A program made the translations under genes and the position numbers. The notes beneath the pieces are model-generated. The model saw nothing but the letters and a program-made list of their open reading frames with translations, had not been told where the DNA came from and did not search any database. A DNA stretch of 64,000 nt from CADEFX01 sp963840425 (lineage in GTDB: Bacteria > Pseudomonadota > Alphaproteobacteria > Rhizobiales > Hyphomicrobiaceae). The stretch spans positions 92,281-156,280 of the forward strand of contig CAWIYZ010000007.1 of assembly GCA_963840425.1 (NCBI GenBank). The letters run 5' to 3'. This document shows, one piece after another, positions 47,794 to 56,586 of the stretch; within the stretch, counting starts at the first letter, position 1; each line of letters starts with the position of its first letter.

Positions 47794-48414
47794 TTAGCCA
47801 GGAAAGTAGTGGGCGTAGTCGGCCCGCGCCGCCACGAGAATGCCGCGCGCTTCCATCGCGTCGTACACCGGATCGACCGTAATTGGGTTCGGTGCGTCGC
47901 CAGGAAGCGCCTTATACGTGAGGAAGTAGTGCCGGATGCGATCGATGATCGGACGCGGCAGCTGTGAGACGTCGGCGATCTCGCCGTACGTCGGATCGCC
48001 AAGCAACACGGCCAGGATCTTGTCGTCGGCCTCACCCCGTTCGACCATCCGAAGACCGCCGATCGGCCGTGCCTCGAGAAGGATCTCACCACGCGAGATG
48101 GGCCGGTCCGTCAGCACACAGATGTCGATCGGATCGCCATCTCCCTGAGAGACGGGTGGGCTGCCCGCGAGTGCATACGCCGCAACCCGATCGCCGCAGT
48201 ACGTGCGTGGGACGAATCCGTACAGCGTCGGACAAAAGCTCGAGAAGCGCTGCGGACGATCCACCATGAGATAGCCGGAGTGCTTGTCGATCTCGTACTT
48301 CACCCCGTCGGTCGGGACGATCTCAATGTAAGCGCGGACGATCTCGGGAAAGCGCTTGCCCGGGTCGATGCCGTGCCACGGGTGGGGCCGATACTCTTGC
48401 GGGCGGTCATGCAT
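47794..48414 (-). CDS. Inorganic pyrophosphatase family protein
   Basis: Family I soluble pyrophosphatase homologue of about 206 residues, hydrolysing pyrophosphate. It has VKYEIDKHSGYLMVDRPQ, LYGFVPRTYCGD and the metal signature DGDPIDICVLTD (Asp92, Asp94 and Asp97), with DDKILAVLLGDP later. The sequence is longer and more divergent than the housekeeping ppa of this order, so it may be an extra paralogue. ATG at 48414 is chosen by homology; a further upstream start would add 23 residues. Confidence 0.85.
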   Translation of the reverse strand: MHDRPQEYRPHPWHGIDPGKRFPEIVRAYIEIVPTDGVKYEIDKHSGYLMVDRPQRFSSFCPTLYGFVPRTYCGDRVAAYALAGSPPVSQGDGDPIDICVLTDRPISRGEILLEARPIGGLRMVERGEADDKILAVLLGDPTYGEIADVSQLPRPIIDRIRHYFLTYKALPGDAPNPITVDPVYDAMEARGILVAARADYAHYFPG

Positions 48415-48602
48415 AGGTCGAAGCTTATCGCGAATCGACCGCCACGTCGCCGCGGATCGTGAAGACACGGGCCGACGAGCCAACTCGTCGGGTCGTCGAT
48501 GCCAGACGGCGCCGAGGTACAGGTTTTGCCAAACGGCTTACGACAGAGACGTGCCAACAACAGACGTAAGTCGCTGCTGAGCAGGCAGGCCACGTCGACA
48601 GG

Positions 48603-49805
48603 TTAGCTCGCGGGCTTCAGTGGCGGCATCACTTGTGCGGGATCCAGACCCAACTCGTGAATGCCCATGCTCCATAGGCAGAAATCCGACGGGGGCGCGT
48701 GCAGCGGTGCCAACGCGCCATCCCTAAAGAGCTGCTCGATGCGTCCCCCTTTGAAGATACCGTGCGAGCCGGACAGGGTCAGTGCCACTCGAGCAATCCG
48801 CGACACCGCCTCGCCGACAACATACTTCGCGCGGAACAAAGCTGCCGTGGTCTCGGCAGTGGGTCCCTGCGTGTCGTAGAGCCAAGCTGAGCGATAGGTA
48901 ATCAGACGAGCCGACTCGAGCTCTGCGCTCAACTGAGCCACCTGTCGTCGCACGTCCGGGTGATAGGCCAGTGGCTGGGAATATCCAGGCACCTGTCTGG
49001 TCTGAACTACACGCAGCAACTCTTCGTAGATGCCGCCCGCCACGCCCAGGTAGACGGCAGTATAGGAGCCCCAAGCCCAGCTACTTGTCTGTGCTCGAAA
49101 CGCCCTGATGTCATCCGACTGATACACGACGGCGCTTTCCGATAGCCGGCATTCCTCGAGCACGAGTGAGTCACTGCGCGTGGCGCGCATTCCCATGACA
49201 TCCCAGTTGGCGATCACCCTTCGTCCCGGTGCGTCACGCGGGATCAGCACAAATGCTCCTGCCGTCGGGTGCGCAGCGGTGTCAGGCCGCGCGAGAACGA
49301 GACAATAGTCGGCCGCCTGGAGCATCGAGGCGAACATCTTGCGCCCGGTGATGCTCCATCCATCGGCCGTGCGCCGAACGATGGTGTCGAGCCACCGTTC
49401 GCCCAGAAGAGCGGTGGAGGTTGCCTCCGAGTAATTGCCAGCGACGAGCTGCTTGCGATTGACGACCAGGTCGGCGACGTGCCGTTTGGCCTCGTTTGAA
49501 ACGAGGGTGCTGTCCAGCAACGGCATCACGACCGACGCATGCATGTTGAAGGACAAAGCGGTCGAGGGGCAACCGGAGCCCAGCGTTTCATAGGCGAGCG
49601 TATGCCCAAGAAAGCCGACGCCTGCGCCGCCAAAGTTCCTGGGCACGCTCAACTCCAGAAAGCCTTCCTGACGTAGGCGATCATAGTTTTCAGTGGGATG
49701 GGAAGCATCACGGTCGTGCTCGTTTGACCGAGTGGCGAAGTCCGCTGCAAGCTCGCGGCAACGTTTCTGCAGCTGTCTATGCTCTTCGCTGAGCGCGAAA
49801 TCCAA
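48603..49805 (-). CDS. Acyl-CoA dehydrogenase family protein
   Basis: A flavin-dependent acyl-CoA dehydrogenase-like enzyme of about 400 residues. LDFALSEEHRQLQKRCREL opens it, followed by GAGVGFLGHTLAYETLGSGC, ITGRKMFASMLQAADYCLVL and, near the end, ALTLSGSHGIFKGGRIEQLFRD. The latter replaces the usual GG-G region, and the conserved Glu base is not obvious, so it may act on another substrate (for example, monooxygenase-type relatives). GGAGAGGAAG just upstream favours TTG at 49805 as start; an in-frame ATG is at 49832. Confidence 0.83.
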   Translation of the reverse strand: MDFALSEEHRQLQKRCRELAADFATRSNEHDRDASHPTENYDRLRQEGFLELSVPRNFGGAGVGFLGHTLAYETLGSGCPSTALSFNMHASVVMPLLDSTLVSNEAKRHVADLVVNRKQLVAGNYSEATSTALLGERWLDTIVRRTADGWSITGRKMFASMLQAADYCLVLARPDTAAHPTAGAFVLIPRDAPGRRVIANWDVMGMRATRSDSLVLEECRLSESAVVYQSDDIRAFRAQTSSWAWGSYTAVYLGVAGGIYEELLRVVQTRQVPGYSQPLAYHPDVRRQVAQLSAELESARLITYRSAWLYDTQGPTAETTAALFRAKYVVGEAVSRIARVALTLSGSHGIFKGGRIEQLFRDGALAPLHAPPSDFCLWSMGIHELGLDPAQVMPPLKPAS

Positions 49806-49832
49806 GGTCTTCTTCCTCTCCTGCAGGCACAT

Positions 49833-50188
49833 GCACGGTCACCGCATGGCCAACGATGCAACGACGGTGTCGTCCATTTCAATGCCTATGACGGAACGTG
49901 CTTCCTTGGGCCGTGGAGAACATGCGCACGTCCTGTCGTTCCCGGGCCAAGCCAAGCTTTCGCCTCACCCCTATGGGTAGATCACCTCGAACCGGCCAGC
50001 GAATTCCAACGTCGCTCTTACCCAAGCTCGACAGGCCGGTTGCAACGACTTCGGTTTCATTGCTGAAGTGCACAGTTTCAGCTTAACTTTACGTCGGCTG
50101 GGTGGAGGTCTGGTCGCCCCCGATCGCTCGGGGGAGCGGCCCGAGGGCGGAGCGTTCCATCGAGGCTCGCGAGCGCGAGGAGAGCACC
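49833..50188. other. Intergenic region between divergent genes
   Basis: About 355 bases without a supported gene, expected to contain the promoters of the acyl-CoA dehydrogenase-like gene and the flavin monooxygenase gene. Confidence 0.35.
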
Positions 50189-51488
50189 ATGCCGCGCCGA
50201 AAGCGCCAAATGCATCTTGCTGTATTCTGGCTCGGAACCGGCAATCACATCGCTGGCTGGCGCATGGACGGTGCGTTCGACAGCAACTGCAGCTGGCCCA
50301 TCGCTGAAGCCGGCGTCCGCATAGCCGAGCGGGGCAAATTCGACCTCTTCTTCATTGCTGACAGCCTGGTGTCGGCGCCGAATGACCACCCTTCCATGCA
50401 GACGCGACTTGAACCAACGACAACGGTCGCAGCCCTGAGCCTGGTGGCGAATCACATCGGGTTCGGCTGCACTGTCTCGACCAGCTTCAGCGAGCCGTTC
50501 AACGTCGCGCGCGTGTTCCAGTCGCTGGCCCACCTCACCAAAGGCCGGGTTGCCTGGAACATCGTCACCTCGAACTCGCCAGATGCGCACCTCAACTTCA
50601 GCCGCGAGACCCATGTCGAGCACGACCAGCGCTACGAGATTGCAGGCGAGTTCGTCGACGTGGTGCGCGGGCTGTGGCGTGGCTGGGATGAGGGCGCAGT
50701 CGTGCGCGATCGGCAGACGGGTGTCTTCATCGACCGCACCAAGGTGCGTACGCTCGACCACAAAGGCAGGTATTTTCAAGTACGCGGGCCGCTCAACATG
50801 GAGCGGCCACCCCACGGCGAGCCGTTGCTGATCCAGGCCGGCGGCTCGGAGGCCGGCCAGGAGCTCTCGGCACGCACGGCCGACATCGTCTTCTCGGTCG
50901 TCAACGGCGACAAGGACGAGGCGAAGGCCGCGTATGACGGCCTCAAGGCGCCGCATGGCCAGATATGGTCGGGAACCTGACGAGCTGGCGCTGTTGCCGG
51001 GTGTCATGCCGATCATCGGCCGCACCGAAAGCGAGGCCAAGGCCCAGCTCGATCTGCTGCAGAGCTGGGTGTCGCCGACCAACGCCCTGCGCCTCGTTTC
51101 TGTCCGCCTCGGCCACGACATCTCCGGCTATCCGCTCGACGGCCCGGTACCGGATCTGCCGCTGACCCAGAACAGCCAGTCGTTCGCGCGCACGCTGCTG
51201 GCCATGGCGCGGCGCCAGAACATGACGTTGCGCGACCTCTACAATATCGCCGCCGCTGCGCGCGGCCATTGGGTGATCTGGGGCACGCCAACGCGCATCG
51301 CCGATACGCTGCAGGAGTGGTTCGAAGCCGGACTGGCCGACGGCTTCATGATTCAGCCGGCCTATTTCCCCGGTGCTTTCGACGACTTCGTCGACCTCGT
51401 GGTGCCGGAGCTGCAACGGCGCGGCCTCTTTCGCCAGGAGTATGCCGGAGCGACTTTACGCGACCACTTGCGCCAGGACGCAGGGTGA
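50189..51488 (+). pseudogene. LLM class flavin-dependent monooxygenase (NtaA/SnaA/DszA type), one frameshift
   Basis: FMNH2-dependent monooxygenase of the bacterial luciferase superfamily. MHLAVFWLGTGNHIAGWRM, FDLFFIADSL, GRVAWNIVTSNSPDAHLNFS and EPLLIQAGGSEAGQELSART are hallmarks of the nitrilotriacetate/desulfurisation group. The frame changes near 50960; the C-terminal third (LALLPGVMPIIGRTESEAKA, later GTPTRIADTLQEWFEAGLAD) completes a protein of about 433 residues. GAGGAGAGCACC precedes the ATG at 50189. Neighbouring acyl-CoA-dehydrogenase-like and transporter genes fit oxidation of an unusual carbon or sulfur compound. Confidence 0.83.
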
Positions 51489-51893
51489 TCTGCGCGGGAA
51501 AAGTTGGACAGGCGCGCGCCTAGCCGCGTCGGCCGCTTCAAGCGTGCTGGTTTGTTTCCTTGCGGACGAATGGGTAGTGGAGTTAGTTCCGCCCGCGTTC
51601 CACATGCTAGATCCCGCGGAAACCGAACAAACGAGAGTCAACTCTCGGTGCTTGCGGGCCCCCGCAGCTACCTTTTCCCGAACTCTCGAACGGAGCCAGA
51701 AAGGTTGCCGCTAGGGAGCACCAAAAACTTGTGGTGAGTGGACACGCGGAGCCCGCGCCCAAGGCTCGGCCGCGAACCTTCGTACCTGATGCCGGTCTCA
51801 GACGCGGTGCCCCAAACTATCGGTGCACGGCCTTGTTGCTCGGGGTATCGCCCCAGCCATATGGGGCGACACTCCTAGTGCGTGCCGAGCGAT
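51489..51893. other. Intergenic region
   Basis: About 405 bases with no supported gene. It contains a perfect six-base-pair hairpin CGAGAG/CTCTCG with loop TCAA at 51632-51647 and a GC-rich inverted repeat just after it, but no T run, so transcription termination there is uncertain. Confidence 0.35.
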
Positions 51894-52424
51894 CTATTCG
51901 CCGAAGTATTTCAAGGCAATCTGGATGCCCTCGTCGTACATTTTCTGATACTCGGGTTGAGACGTTTCGCCCCGCTTGGTGCTGCGGTGAAAGAATTGCA
52001 CCACATTGGCGATGGGGGTGCGCCGCTGATCCAGCGCATCGATACGCGTCGTCGATCCGACGTCGCCGAGGCCGTCGAGATCATAGTCCACCATGTAGTA
52101 GTAGAGTGCGCCGATATAGACGCCGCGAGATGGCTCATTGCGGATACGCAGCATCTCGGCGCGGTTGCCTTCAGGCGCAATGTGCTCGTAGCACCAGCGC
52201 CGCTCCTCCATGTGCAGGCAGCCGGTTGTCGCGCCGGCGCGATCGAGCCACACGCGCTCAGTTTTTGCCCGGTTGCGCGAGAGGCTCTCCGGATAAGGCA
52301 TTTTCACCGATGCCACCAGGTTGATGACTTTGCGCACGTCCTCCCGTTCGGCGGCCGCAACCGGAGAACCCCCAACCGTGAGCAGCAGGCTTGTCAGCAC
52401 CAAGCACCTTGATGTCTGGAACAT
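51894..52424 (-). CDS. Secreted protein of unknown function, tandem paralogue A
   Basis: An exported protein of 176 residues. The signal peptide (CLVLTSLLLTVGGSPVAAA) is followed by EREDVRKVINLVASVKMPYP, RRWCYEHIAPEGNRAEMLRI and VDYDLDGLGDVGSTTRIDAL. The DxDxDGxxD element resembles a calcium-binding loop of EF-hand or dockerin type. The paralogue at 52715 shares the entire layout. No family is recognised. ATG at 52424. Confidence 0.65.
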   Translation of the reverse strand: MFQTSRCLVLTSLLLTVGGSPVAAAEREDVRKVINLVASVKMPYPESLSRNRAKTERVWLDRAGATTGCLHMEERRWCYEHIAPEGNRAEMLRIRNEPSRGVYIGALYYYMVDYDLDGLGDVGSTTRIDALDQRRTPIANVVQFFHRSTKRGETSQPEYQKMYDEGIQIALKYFGE

Positions 52425-52714
52425 TGGCAATGCCTTTCCACAAGAGCCTCAGTCATAGGGTCACGCCGGGCTCCCCTCTTCATGGAAGCCCAGAGACGGA
52501 AATCTGATTGCTGGGGAGGATCGCCGCAACGATCAACTCAGGGTATCGAGCATTGAGACGAGCCAGTGTGGCGCGTCCGCATTGCTGCGGTGGAGCTGAC
52601 GCGCATCAACTGTCTGCGCCGACGTGAAGAGACGGTTGTGACGCTGGACGCCCAAAGTTCGCGAAAGTGATTGCGATCACAAGGACAAAACGAGTAAGCC
52701 GGCGTGGGTAGAGC
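52425..52714. other. Intergenic region between the tandem paralogues
   Basis: About 290 bases; no supported gene. It should hold a separate promoter for paralogue A. Confidence 0.35.
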
Positions 52715-53251
52715 CTATTCACCGAGGTGCTTGAGCGCGACCTGAATGCCGTCATCGAAAAGCTTCTGATATTCGCCGCGCAGCTGGTCTCCGCGCGCGG
52801 TTCCTCGATGGAAGAATTGGGCGATGGCTGCTACTGGAGCGTGCGCTGGAGGATCCATCCGCGTCGTGCTGCCGACGTCGGCGAGGCCGTCAAGGTCATA
52901 GTCGACAACGAAGTGGTACACGTGGCCGACCTGAATGCCTCCTACCGGCTCATTGCGGATGCGCAACATTTCCGCGCGCGCTCCCTGCGTCGGGATGTGC
53001 TCGTAGCACCATCTCACTTTGTCATCGAGGCGCAAGCACGCAACGGTGGCGCCGCGTGCGTCGAGCTGCACATGCTCGGTGCGCGCCACGTTGCGCTCGA
53101 ACCGCTCCGGATACGGCATCTTGATCGAGGCCATGAGGTTGATGACTGCCCGCACCTGCTCGCGTTCGGCAGCGTATGCCGGGGCACAGACAAAGCCGGT
53201 CATCACCGCGCATACGAGCACGAGAGCTGCAATCCGTTGGTCAGTGGTCAT
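52715..53251 (-). CDS. Secreted protein of unknown function, tandem paralogue B
   Basis: A 178-residue paralogue of the 51894 gene: signal peptide ALVLVCAVMTGFVCAPAYAA, then EREQVRAVINLMASIKMPYP, VRWCYEHIPTQGARAEMLRI and VDYDLDGLADVGSTTRMDPP, with the same DxDxDGxxD loop and a common end (FDDGIQVALKHLGE). AAGGGGGATGCGAAC precedes the ATG at 53251, which selects it over longer upstream alternatives. A shared role in the periplasm or outside the cell is likely but unknown. Confidence 0.68.
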   Translation of the reverse strand: MTTDQRIAALVLVCAVMTGFVCAPAYAAEREQVRAVINLMASIKMPYPERFERNVARTEHVQLDARGATVACLRLDDKVRWCYEHIPTQGARAEMLRIRNEPVGGIQVGHVYHFVVDYDLDGLADVGSTTRMDPPAHAPVAAIAQFFHRGTARGDQLRGEYQKLFDDGIQVALKHLGE

Positions 53252-53434
53252 GTTCGCATCCCCCTTACCGTTGATATGACACAACATTTCGCCGTGAATT
53301 TTTCCATGATCCGGGGTGTAGTCCAGTGTACGAATGCGGACACTGAATGCCCGGGGATGCCAATGGGTTACGATCAGCGACGGCAAATCCCGTACACGCC
53401 ACGGACACCGGAACACCCCCTTCATCCGTGCCGC

Positions 53435-53695
53435 TTACACGTCCGTAAGCAGGGTCTGAGCCTTTGAGACGAGACTAAAGACTTTTTTATCTCGTTCGGA
53501 CATCGGGTCACGAGATGTCACCATCGTCCTAATCTCGTTCAACAAGTCCACCATCGCCTTCTTCTGGAAGTCGGCGTGCTGGCGTAGGGCAACCTCTATC
53601 GCTTCCACCCGCTCGGCTTCGGATACATTCCTAGCTCGAAGGTTGTGCAATGTTTTGTCGAGTTGCCTGGCTTGGGCCGTTACCGAGATAGCCAT
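53435..53695 (-). CDS. Hypothetical helical protein
   Basis: An 86-residue soluble, charged, predicted all-helical protein (DKTLHNLRARNVSEAERVEA, then FQKKAMVDLLNEIRTMVTS). It has no signal peptide. The base composition is less GC-rich than its neighbours. No recognised family; two-helix bundles of this type occur in phage and plasmid accessory genes. Confidence 0.5.
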   Translation of the reverse strand: MAISVTAQARQLDKTLHNLRARNVSEAERVEAIEVALRQHADFQKKAMVDLLNEIRTMVTSRDPMSERDKKVFSLVSKAQTLLTDV

Positions 53696-53767
53696 GATGT
53701 CCCCCTATCCCCGGTGATATGTCGAAACATCAATTGCTTAGTCGAGCCGCTGTACTGAAGGGATAGC

Positions 53768-53803
53768 CAACAAAGAAAACGCCAACCTCAGAAAGGCTGG
53801 CGT
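53768..53803 (-). terminator. Rho-independent terminator (minus strand)
   Basis: ACGCCA at 53779-53784 pairs with TGGCGT at 53798-53803, with an inner CCT/AGG. On the minus strand this hairpin is followed directly by TTTTCTTTG. It is a textbook terminator for a transcript coming from the right, although no coding gene lies immediately there. Confidence 0.6.
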
Positions 53804-53910
53804 CAGGTAGCACTGAAGATCACTACTCACTAGGTTCGTAGCGGGGATAAACCAAGTGAGTAGCGGCCTATCAACCCACAAGGGCGACATTCGTTCCACG
53901 TTTTCTTTGT
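53770..53910 (-). ncRNA. Candidate structured RNA or miniature element with 12-bp inverted ends
   Basis: A 141-base non-coding unit. ACAAAGAAAACG (53770-53781) is exactly the reverse complement of CGTTTTCTTTGT (53899-53910). Between them CTACTCACT (53823-53831) pairs with AGTGAGTAG (53855-53863) and is extended by GGTT/AACC around a 13-base loop. A minus-strand terminator occupies the left end. The unit is less GC-rich than its surroundings. It could be a small RNA read leftward or a small mobile element; no target duplication is evident. Confidence 0.45.
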
Positions 53911-54162
53911 ACGATTTTCTGACCAACATTTCGCCGCCTGAGACGCTGTGAACGCATTAGACTACTCATTCGGGTAATTAGACGCCGGCATCGGTTGAGC
54001 AAGCTCGCAACATCATCGCCAAGTGTTTGCTCATTATGCGATGCAAACGTTGGGGGACACGCCTTTCACAAGGTTGTGGTCTGAGCTGTCAGTACAACGG
54101 CGCCTGCCGTGGTCATGACGGCCGCCGTGTCAACCGCGCGTTTGAAATGCTATTCTTTGTGG

Positions 54163-54354
54163 ATGACCCTGGATGACATCCGACAGGCCATCGCGAATCT
54201 ATCGCCCGAGGATCGCGCCAAATTACGTCTCTGGTTGGCGGAGTTCGAAGCCGGGCTGGCGGAGCAGCGCGATTCTGAGACAAAGGCGTCGAAGCTGGGG
54301 CGGCTTGCCGGTCGCGCCGTCGCGGACTTCCGCAAACGCATGCGCGAGTCCTAA
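54163..54354 (+). CDS. Small hypothetical protein
   Basis: A 63-residue protein (MTLDDIRQAIANLSPEDRAK, then LRLWLAEFEAGLAEQRD). The N-terminal half is a short helix-loop-helix often seen in antitoxin-like or addiction-module genes of Hyphomicrobiales, but no toxin gene follows. The ATG at 54163 is favoured over an upstream ATG at 54109 by composition. Confidence 0.5.
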   Translation: MTLDDIRQAIANLSPEDRAKLRLWLAEFEAGLAEQRDSETKASKLGRLAGRAVADFRKRMRES

Positions 54355-54467
54355 CCCCGCGGCCAAGAGCGCTGCGTAGTTATCAGGGCTACCTTCATCA
54401 CCCCATCGCCGCGAGTCGGACAGCCAGTCTGGGACCACGGAGCATTTAGTCGCGACGGCCCTTGGCG

Positions 54468-54768
54468 CTATGTTCGGAATGGAAAGTGGAAGGGTGCCGA
54501 TCTGTTGGTGAGCCGGTTCCGCACAGCACTCCCCATCCAAAACAGAACGACCGACTGCAACAGCGAAGCAATACCGCCGACAACAAGGCCTTCTCCCCAA
54601 ACCCACGTGGTCTGCAACGCCATTAGGAGAGTTCTCGCAGACGACGGTTGAGAGAGCCGCAGCGACAAACACCATCCAGCGGCTACGGGCGAAGAGCAGG
54701 AAGACCAGTGTGATGAACACTCGAATTGGATCGAGTGTGAAGACCAGAATTGTCAGAAGAGCAGACAT
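54468..54768 (-). pseudogene. Small hypothetical membrane protein, one frameshift
   Basis: Starting at ATG 54768, SALLTILVFTLDPIRVFITL and LLFARSRWMVFVAAALSTVV form two membrane helices. After a frame change near 54630 the sequence continues as LMALQTTWVWGEGLVVGGIA and SLLQSVVLFWMG, another helix, to a stop at 54468. The combined protein would be about 100 residues. No family is recognised. Confidence 0.4.
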
Positions 54769-55039
54769 CTGCTGACTCCGAGAGTCGCCAACGCCCAACC
54801 GCACTCCGTGACCAATGGTGGCTGATTCGCTGACGCCATTCGACGCACGATCAGATGCCAGGGCGCATCAGGTTCGACCATGTGGTCGTACTGAAACACT
54901 CGCTTCGGAGACAAGAAAACTGGGGGATGCTCGGCGGCACCGCGCGGACTACCGCGGCAAGGACTAATCGCTAATAGCGCTTATCAAACGTGGTCAGGCG
55001 GCGATGACGCTTAAGTGGCGTTTGAAGAGAGCGTGATCG
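54769..55039. other. Intergenic region
   Basis: About 270 bases without a supported gene. Confidence 0.3.
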
Positions 55040-55498
55040 CTATCCTCCGCGCAGCATGGAACCCCTGAGATCACGGTAGTCGCGGTAGCGGCGCGGTTCG
55101 TAACGAAAATCGTCGTTTGCAAGCGAGGGACGCGGAACCGCAAGGCGAGGGTGGTTGGCATAGGTTCTGGCGGAGCCTATGTCCTCATCAACTGGCCTAT
55201 TGGGTTTCTTTGTAATCACCGACTTCTTTTTGTGCGCAAGTTTCGCTATCCGCCCTTCGCCGCGATTGTCGCGCTCCTTTTGCGCAGAAACTGCTGTGGC
55301 AGCAGAGCGGTCCGTCGCCGTTCGATCGAGGGGTCTCCAGTCGGGAGCAGCGACCGTACGACTGAGAGAGTAACCTCCGGCCGCGAAGAGTGCGCAGAGC
55401 ACTGCCACGCGTGTGCCACGGCGCCAGCGAGCGTGCGGTGCTGCACTTTGCCATGTAAACGGTTCTGCTGTCCGGCGCACAGGCATCTCAATCGCCAT
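55040..55498 (-). CDS. Hypothetical single-span membrane protein
   Basis: About 152 residues. A hydrophobic segment RVAVLCALFAAGGYSLS near residue 30 probably anchors it, followed by a charged, basic, low-complexity periplasmic part (AHKKKSVITKKPNRPVDED) ending in an arginine- and tyrosine-rich tail. The start at 55498 gives a short cytoplasmic N-terminus. No recognised function. Confidence 0.45.
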   Translation of the reverse strand: MAIEMPVRRTAEPFTWQSAAPHARWRRGTRVAVLCALFAAGGYSLSRTVAAPDWRPLDRTATDRSAATAVSAQKERDNRGEGRIAKLAHKKKSVITKKPNRPVDEDIGSARTYANHPRLAVPRPSLANDDFRYEPRRYRDYRDLRGSMLRGG

Positions 55499-55630
55499 CG
55501 ATATTAGTGAGGGACGACAAGCCTCGCGGATAAAAGCACCGTGAGAGCGGGCCGAGCGGTTGAGTGAGATGGGCGTTGCTGCTTCTGCCTGACAGGCAGC
55601 CACGCTCGGGCACGATATACATGGCTGTGC

Positions 55631-56263
55631 TCATGCCTGGACCAAATTGTTGCGAACGGCGTAGCGCACCAATGCGGCCGAAGAGGTGAGGTCGAGCTTG
55701 CGCATGATCGAGGATCGGTGCGACTCGATAGTTTTGATGCTGACATTGAGGACAGTAGCCGCCTCTTTGTTGCTGTGGCCCTCGGCGACCAGCTGAACCA
55801 CAACTTGCTCGCGGTCAGTCAGGATCTGCTGGACCTTGTCCGCCTCGGCCAGGAAGTTTTTGAGCAGGACCTGCGACGCCCTGTCAGTGAAGTAGGGCTT
55901 GTGCTCCGCCAGCGACTGAATAGCGGAAATCAAATGCTGCCCGGTATCCGACTTCTGCACGTAGCTGCGTGCTCCAGCGCTCAGCGCCTCACGCAACAGG
56001 TTCTCGTCGTCGTGCATCGAAAAGATGAGGACCTCGACGCTTGGCACGCGCCGACGGATGTGGCGTGTGGCTTCGATGCCGTCGATCAAGGGCAGCATAT
56101 AGTCGAGGATGGCCACGTCAGGTTTGGTGGCAATGGCCTGAGCGATGGCGTCTTTGCCGTTTGCCGCTTCGGCGACAACGCTCCACCCAGGGTGATCTTC
56201 GATGATATGCCGGACACCCGTGCGCACCACATCATGGTCATCGGCAATCAGGATGCGGGTCAT
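55631..56263 (-). CDS. NarL/FixJ family response regulator
   Basis: DNA-binding response regulator of 210 residues. The receiver domain (TRILIADDHDVVRTGVRHII) has Asp8 and Asp9, the phosphorylation site Asp54 in VAILDYMLPLIDG and Lys near 104 in SYVQKSD. The LuxR-type helix-turn-helix spans about residues 145-208 (LTDREQVVVQLVAEGHSNKE, VSIKTIESHRSSIMRKL). No histidine kinase gene is in the window, so it is an orphan. It is divergent from DUF3300 copy 2, which it might control. Confidence 0.92.
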   Translation of the reverse strand: MTRILIADDHDVVRTGVRHIIEDHPGWSVVAEAANGKDAIAQAIATKPDVAILDYMLPLIDGIEATRHIRRRVPSVEVLIFSMHDDENLLREALSAGARSYVQKSDTGQHLISAIQSLAEHKPYFTDRASQVLLKNFLAEADKVQQILTDREQVVVQLVAEGHSNKEAATVLNVSIKTIESHRSSIMRKLDLTSSAALVRYAVRNNLVQA

Positions 56264-56586
56264 GGGCAGGTACGCCATGCGAGGCCTATCGAGCTAGGGT
56301 ACCGGCATGCCTGGGCCAGCGCCCATCAGCACAATCCCTACTTCGCATCAGGTTGAAACTTGAGGGCCGCAATGGCCGTGTTAACCGCGGATTGCCAGGC
56401 TTTGAACGATGCCTGGTCACCGATTTATCGAGGTTCGTTCGTCATCCCAAGCACCTTTGCCGGCACTTCGCACTCCCAGCCTGAGCATACAGGTACTTCC
56501 TGTTCACCAATCGGTGTTTCACCGGATGGGAAGATCACTAGGCGTGTGATTGCCTGGGCCCAGTACTGTCCGCCAGGAGAAGTCTC
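56264..56586. promoter_or_regulatory. Divergent intergenic region between response regulator and DUF3300 copy 2
   Basis: About 320 bases. It must hold promoters for both genes; CAGGAGAAGTCTC precedes the ATG at 56587. No clear dyad for the regulator was recognised by eye. Confidence 0.35.

Noticed and set aside
53837..53853. The 14 bases AGCGGGGATAAACC match the 3' part of the enterobacterial type I-E CRISPR repeat.
   Set aside because: There is only one occurrence, embedded in a longer hairpin with different flanks, with no spacers, further repeats or cas genes in the window. I treat it as coincidence within the structured element.
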